Origin: Bacillota bacterium
GTDB lineage: Bacteria; Bacillota; UBA994; UBA5500
Assembly (NCBI GenBank): GCA_023436245.1
Contig: JAEZJZ010000063.1
Coordinates: 1-26,459 of the forward strand
DNA: 26,459 nucleotides
Direction: 5' to 3'
The translations under genes were made by a program, and so were the position numbers. Positions within the stretch are counted from its first letter, which is position 1. Every line of letters begins with the position of its first letter. The notes under the pieces were generated by a model. That model did no database searches. It was given only the letters and a program-made list of their open reading frames with translations, and was not told the DNA's origin. Positions 23,420 through 26,459 of the stretch are shown piece by piece.

Positions 23420-24622
23420 CTATTTCGTGACCGAGGACTTCTGCCACCCGCCACCTTGCATGCGATATCTAATCAAGACAGCCTGTTCATCCATCAGCAG
23501 ATAGCCAACCAAGAGCACGTTCTCCTGCTCGTTGAACAGCACCAACGGTGGGAATGAGGATAGGTGGCCGTACTCCTTCTGGGCGTCCTGCACACAGATC
23601 TGTCGCAGTTGCTCGTCGCTGAAGGCTGGCGTATAGCCCCCGCTGGGCAGAGGAGATTGATCCAGATACGCTAGCGGCGCAAACCCGGAAAGGTCAATCT
23701 CGTGTCTCTCCACCAAGGTCTGATGCGCAGCCGCGGTCAACTCGCCGTCAATCGCTGCATCAGGAGTTGGCGGTTCGGCAACGCCACCGTCCCAGCCGGA
23801 CAACGACTGAGAGGCAGAGAAGACGTCGACTGCCAGCTTGGCCAGACCGAAGTTGCCAGGCTGGAGCACAGTCTCCACGGAGGCATAGAGCAGGGCGATC
23901 AGTTTTCCATGCTGGATCACGGGGCTGCCGCTCATGCCACGGACCACCTTGTCTCCCGCTTGGGTAGGCGTCAGAACCAACAACTGTTGATCGCCCTTCC
24001 GAGTGTACCCATCCACCGTCACCTGATAGCTGCCGCCAACGATGGAGCGGACGGTGGCTTGCTCTCCCACCCTGATGTCAGCCGTACCCCCCAGTGACAC
24101 CGGCTCCGCCTGGATACTCACGTCCTGCGGCAAGCCCAGCACCACACCCTGCTCAGCGTTCGTCAGCACCTTGACTTGGCAGGAGATGACGTTTTGCTGA
24201 TCGTGGATGCTCGCGGCCAGCGACTGACCAACTGCCAGTGGCTCTGCCGAGTGAGCCAGCACGATCAGCGTGCCGTTTCCCGGAGCGAAGCAGGCAGTGC
24301 CCAGTAAGCCCACGGCTGGAAAGAAGACGCGTTGGCCGCCCAAGAGCACTTGCTGCGCCGGGGCCTCAACTGTCCAGAAGGGCGCGGAGGCGGCATCGGT
24401 ACGGATGGAGAGGGTCAACTCCCGTCCGAGCAGCAGAAAGGCGAGGAGCAGTGTGGCGAAGACAGCCAAGACGCGTTGCCACCGCTTAGCCGGAATGGCG
24501 AGGGCGAGCAGCAGGCCCAGGCTGACGACAAGCTTGACAAAGCGCAGCGGCGAATCATCCAGCATGGCCAGAGGGATCATGACAATGGCGATCAGCCAAT
24601 ATATCGGCGGTCTCTTGGACAA
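23420..24622 (-). CDS. SpoIVB-like (S55) membrane-anchored serine peptidase
   Basis: A 400-residue protein. Three hydrophobic segments lie at about 7-21, 28-45 and 51-66, then a soluble domain. VRGMSGSPVIQHGKLIALLYASVE (Ser231 in GMSGSP) is the signature of SpoIVB peptidases, the signalling proteases that start the sigma-K checkpoint in sporulation. LIVLAHSAEPL (His124) stands where SpoIVB has the catalytic GHG His. The acid is unclear; Asp224 is closest, nearer to Ser than in SpoIVB. No PDZ domain is present, and a 150-residue C-terminal part follows the protease. So it is a divergent S55 member, not SpoIVB itself. TTG at 24622 has GGAGGAAG 7 bases upstream. A sporulation role is inferred. 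Confidence 0.8.
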   Translation of the reverse strand: MSKRPPIYWLIAIVMIPLAMLDDSPLRFVKLVVSLGLLLALAIPAKRWQRVLAVFATLLLAFLLLGRELTLSIRTDAASAPFWTVEAPAQQVLLGGQRVFFPAVGLLGTACFAPGNGTLIVLAHSAEPLAVGQSLAASIHDQQNVISCQVKVLTNAEQGVVLGLPQDVSIQAEPVSLGGTADIRVGEQATVRSIVGGSYQVTVDGYTRKGDQQLLVLTPTQAGDKVVRGMSGSPVIQHGKLIALLYASVETVLQPGNFGLAKLAVDVFSASQSLSGWDGGVAEPPTPDAAIDGELTAAAHQTLVERHEIDLSGFAPLAYLDQSPLPSGGYTPAFSDEQLRQICVQDAQKEYGHLSSFPPLVLFNEQENVLLVGYLLMDEQAVLIRYRMQGGGWQKSSVTK

Positions 24623-24830
24623 GGTGCTTCCTCCCTCCTGCCGTTGCTCCTATTCATGGGTTCTCTGCTTCCTGGTGTAATTCCTGCCATACTCTAGTGA
24701 ATGATCGTGACCCGTAGAGGCTTGACATGCCGAGCCAATCCCGGCACCACAAGCATGCCATGATGCTACGATCACGAGGAAACCGGATTTTTGAACCGGT
24801 ACCGCCTGCGCTACCGGCCGACGCCGCCGG
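24623..24830. other. Intergenic region with a degenerate repeat copy
   Basis: No gene supported. GTAGAGG at 24714-24720 followed by CTTGACATGCCGAGCC (24721-24736) resembles GTAGCGG-CTCGGCATGCCGAGCC at 26387-26409, with three substitutions in the palindrome. Short CCGGTACCG/TACCGGCC motifs lie at 24797-24825, close to the end of the fusion gene and possibly part of its terminator. Confidence 0.45.
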
Positions 24831-26063
24831 TTACCAGCGACACTCGTAGCCGACGCAGACCTTGGGCGCGTCTGGTTCCTGCCGTACGCGGTAGCGTGAC
24901 CTAACCTGCTCCAGCCGCTCCAGGGGGCAGGTGCCAAAAACCACCTGCAGACCCACCTGGTCTGCCGCAGCCATCTGCCGAGTCATCTCCGCAGGAAGCC
25001 CGAGATGAAAATGCCAATGTCGCCCGAGTTCCCGCATCCCTTGCCTCTCGTAGAATGACCTGGCATGCTCGTCCATTGACCAGAACTCCATGCGGTTGAT
25101 GCCCCGCTCCCTAAGCCAGCTCTTCGCCGACTCGATCATGCGTTTGGCAATCCCTTGGCCCTGGCAGTCCTTGCGCACGCCGAGCTCCCAGACAAAGCCG
25201 CAGCAACTGTCTGTGCCAAGACCCAACTCGCCAGGGGTTTGCTCAATTTCCACATCCATGAATCCAACGATCTCTCCGTTCAGCTCTGCGACCAACTCCA
25301 GAGCCGGGCGCGAGTAGCGCGGCTTCTGATGATGCAGCACAACCCAGGCATCCGAGCTGACGGCAACCTGCCCCCAAGTGCTGAGCCAGTCCGCCTCGTC
25401 TGCTTCCGCATAGGGGCGCAGCGACAGCTCTCCAAAGGACGGGCAACTCTCCGCCGGCTGCCATGGCTCGTTCCACCCATTGCCAAAGGTGATCTCTGTC
25501 AGCAGTTTCCGCCCCCGGCGCTTATGCTCAGCCGGGTAGCCGAGCGGCATCAGAAAGTAGCAGCGCACATCGTCGGGCAACTCCAGGATGTCGCTCGCCC
25601 GGGCGATGTCCAGCCAGCCGATCCAGCAGGTACCCAGCCCGTGGGCGGCCGCTGCCAACTGGATGTGCTCCCCTGGGATCAGCGGGGTGGAGTTCATGAA
25701 CAGCAGGGCCATGTGCAAGGGATTGGAGCAACTGCGAAACCAATCAGAGGCCTCTTTGCCCCAACGCAGGTTGTTCACCTCGCGGCTGAACTCACTCTCT
25801 TCCTCTGGCAGGTACAGGCGGGCGCAACAGGCAATCACCACCGGTGCTTCCGCAATCCAGAGCTGATTGCCGGCAGCCTCCGCTAGAGCCTGGCGTTTGG
25901 CGGCATCGGTGACAATGCCAAAGACGTACTGCTGTCCATTGCCACCGGACGGAGACCAGCGGGCGGCCTCCATGATTTGTTGCAACACCGCTTCCGGAAT
26001 GGGATCGCTCTTGTAGTGGCGCACAGAGCGACGATTGTAGATGGCGCTAAATAGACTGGTCAT
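24831..26063 (-). CDS. Nitroreductase-GNAT acetyltransferase fusion protein
   Basis: A 410-residue single open frame joining two enzymes. Residues 1 to about 205 are a nitroreductase: SAIYNRRSVRHYKSDPIP (FMN phosphate site), EAARWSPSGGNGQQYVFGIV, the central LHMALLFMNSTPLIPGEHIQLAAAAHGLGTCWIGWLD, and FLMPLGYPAEHKRRGRK at the end. After a short linker, about 215-375 are a GNAT domain: LSLRPYAEADEADWL, LVAELNGEIVGFMDVEIE, ELGVRKDCQGQGIAKRMIESAKSWL (acetyl-CoA loop Q-G-Q-G), and HARSFYERQGMRELG. A 35-residue tail follows. ATG at 26063 was chosen for GGAGGAGAAGG upstream and the family start. Both domains look intact. Substrates unknown; the fusion suggests two steps on one compound or channelled xenobiotic handling. 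Confidence 0.9.
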   Translation of the reverse strand: MTSLFSAIYNRRSVRHYKSDPIPEAVLQQIMEAARWSPSGGNGQQYVFGIVTDAAKRQALAEAAGNQLWIAEAPVVIACCARLYLPEEESEFSREVNNLRWGKEASDWFRSCSNPLHMALLFMNSTPLIPGEHIQLAAAAHGLGTCWIGWLDIARASDILELPDDVRCYFLMPLGYPAEHKRRGRKLLTEITFGNGWNEPWQPAESCPSFGELSLRPYAEADEADWLSTWGQVAVSSDAWVVLHHQKPRYSRPALELVAELNGEIVGFMDVEIEQTPGELGLGTDSCCGFVWELGVRKDCQGQGIAKRMIESAKSWLRERGINRMEFWSMDEHARSFYERQGMRELGRHWHFHLGLPAEMTRQMAAADQVGLQVVFGTCPLERLEQVRSRYRVRQEPDAPKVCVGYECRW

Positions 26064-26085
26064 GTTTGTCCTTCTCCTCCTCAAA

Positions 26086-26295
26086 TCAAGTGTGGAAGCC
26101 ACCCCGCAAAAAGAAAGGACCGCCTGCGTAAGCGCGGCGGTTCCCGAGAAGGCCAGAGCCGGGACCGCCAAAGAACTCGTGCAGGACGGTCCAAGCGTCG
26201 GGGGTAGCCAAACCAAGCCCGAGAGACTCTCTCAAGCCGCGTGCTACAGCCCAAACGCCAGGCACTGCCCAGCTGCGAATTCCTTGACTATCCAT
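26086..26295 (-). CDS. Candidate small Gly-rich protein upstream of the fusion gene
   Basis: A possible 69-residue protein starting at ATG 26295 (or TTG 26298), with GAGGAG just upstream on the minus strand. It reads MDSQGIRSWAVPGVWAVARG and ends with a Gly/Phe/Arg-rich stretch, FGGPGSGLLGNRRAYAGG then PFFLRGGFHT. A TTGACA promoter lies about 50 bases upstream, and the stop is 22 bases before the fusion gene start, giving an operon layout. TTTGAGGAG occurs both ahead of its start and after its stop. I do not recognise it. It could instead be an untranslated leader. Confidence 0.4.
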   Translation of the reverse strand: MDSQGIRSWAVPGVWAVARGLRESLGLGLATPDAWTVLHEFFGGPGSGLLGNRRAYAGGPFFLRGGFHT

Positions 26296-26322
26296 CAACT
26301 CCTCAAATCATTGTCAGTTATC

Positions 26323-26352
26323 AGCCTAACGCCAAACGAGACCAACTGTCAA
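26323..26352 (-). promoter_or_regulatory. Promoter for the small ORF and nitroreductase-GNAT gene
   Basis: On the minus strand a perfect -35 TTGACA (26352-26347) is followed after 18 bases by TAGGCT (26328-26323), a moderate -10. It lies 28 bases upstream of the small frame's ATG. Confidence 0.5.
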
Positions 26353-26360
26353 GTCTAGTC

Positions 26361-26409
26361 ATGTGAGCCGGCTTAGGCTATCGCCCGTAGCGGCTCGGCA
26401 TGCCGAGCC
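26361..26409 (+). repeat. Intergenic repeat copy with perfect 18-nt palindrome
   Basis: ATGTGAG at 26361 and GTAGCGG at 26387-26393 are again exactly 33 nt end to end, as in the copies at 22418 and 26427, but the middle differs. GTAGCGG runs into GGCTCGGCATGCCGAGCC (26392-26409), a perfect palindrome, followed by GGTCCCTAC. Confidence 0.65.
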
Positions 26410-26426
26410 GGTCCCTACCCCGCAGC

Positions 26427-26459
26427 ATGCGAGACTGTTCATTTTGTGCCCCGTAGCGG
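26427..26459 (+). repeat. Intergenic repeat module cut by the window end
   Basis: ATGCGAGACTGTTCA to GTAGCGG, same length as the module at 22418-22450, 8 substitutions. A palindrome would be expected immediately beyond the window. Confidence 0.7.

Noticed and set aside
25155..25886. 243-codon plus-strand frame opposite the nitroreductase-GNAT fusion
   Set aside because: The minus-strand frame carries both enzyme signatures; this one does not.

Overview
The window reads as chromosome of an endospore-forming Bacillota (Firmicutes) of moderately high G+C. The evidence is a gerA-gerB-gerC germinant-receptor operon, a YheC/YheD-type coat-associated ATP-grasp protein, a collagen-like (GXY) surface protein, and a membrane protease with the SpoIVB (S55) serine motif. 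Strong AGGAGG-type ribosome sites and frequent TTG/GTG starts fit the same group. I cannot name the genus. No rRNA, tRNA, CRISPR array, transposase, integrase or phage gene was seen.

Layout. 47-805 (-): phosphodiesterase-like metallophosphoesterase, divergent from gerABC (957-4793, +). 5049-6809 (+): a TVP38/VTT membrane protein and a dicarboxylate/amino-acid symporter homologue that appears to lack about 100 internal residues. 6863-8829 (-): a small unknown protein, a NUDIX hydrolase and a GNAT acetyltransferase. 9172-10116 (+): an APH-type phosphotransferase, convergent with an MBL-fold hydrolase (10192-10971, -). 11112-11711 (+): a GNAT, convergent with a lipoprotein serpin (11708-12895, -). 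13301-14592 (-): a nitroreductase followed by purine nucleoside phosphorylase deoD. 14865-15356 (+): a GNAT, convergent with yheC/D (15366-16394, -). The latter is divergent from the collagen-like gene (16503-17231, +). 17390-19630 (+): an SPFH protein with C-terminal zinc ribbons (YdjI type) and a zinc-ribbon membrane protein (YdjG type). 19680-19838 (-): the 5' remnant of a short-chain dehydrogenase. 20027-22423 (+): an ANT(6)-like nucleotidyltransferase, a SAM methyltransferase and a second NUDIX hydrolase. 22576-24622 (-): a tandem-duplicated pyrophosphatase-like protein and the SpoIVB-like protease. 24831-26295 (-): a nitroreductase-GNAT fusion, probably led by a small protein gene.

Two themes stand out. 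One is the spore and envelope set: gerABC, yheC/D, the collagen-like protein, the S55 protease, and the SPFH/zinc-ribbon pair, which recalls the B. subtilis PspA-associated YdjGHI membrane complex. The other is a scatter of single-gene small-molecule modifying enzymes (four GNAT domains, two NUDIX, two nitroreductase domains, APH, ANT(6), methyltransferase, MBL), mostly with their own ribosome sites and terminators. No clear multi-gene novel system emerges. The most unusual items are the fusions, the internally duplicated or deleted proteins, and a family of intergenic palindromic repeats with a 33-nt leader module, copies of which sit at 22418-22488 and 26361-26459.
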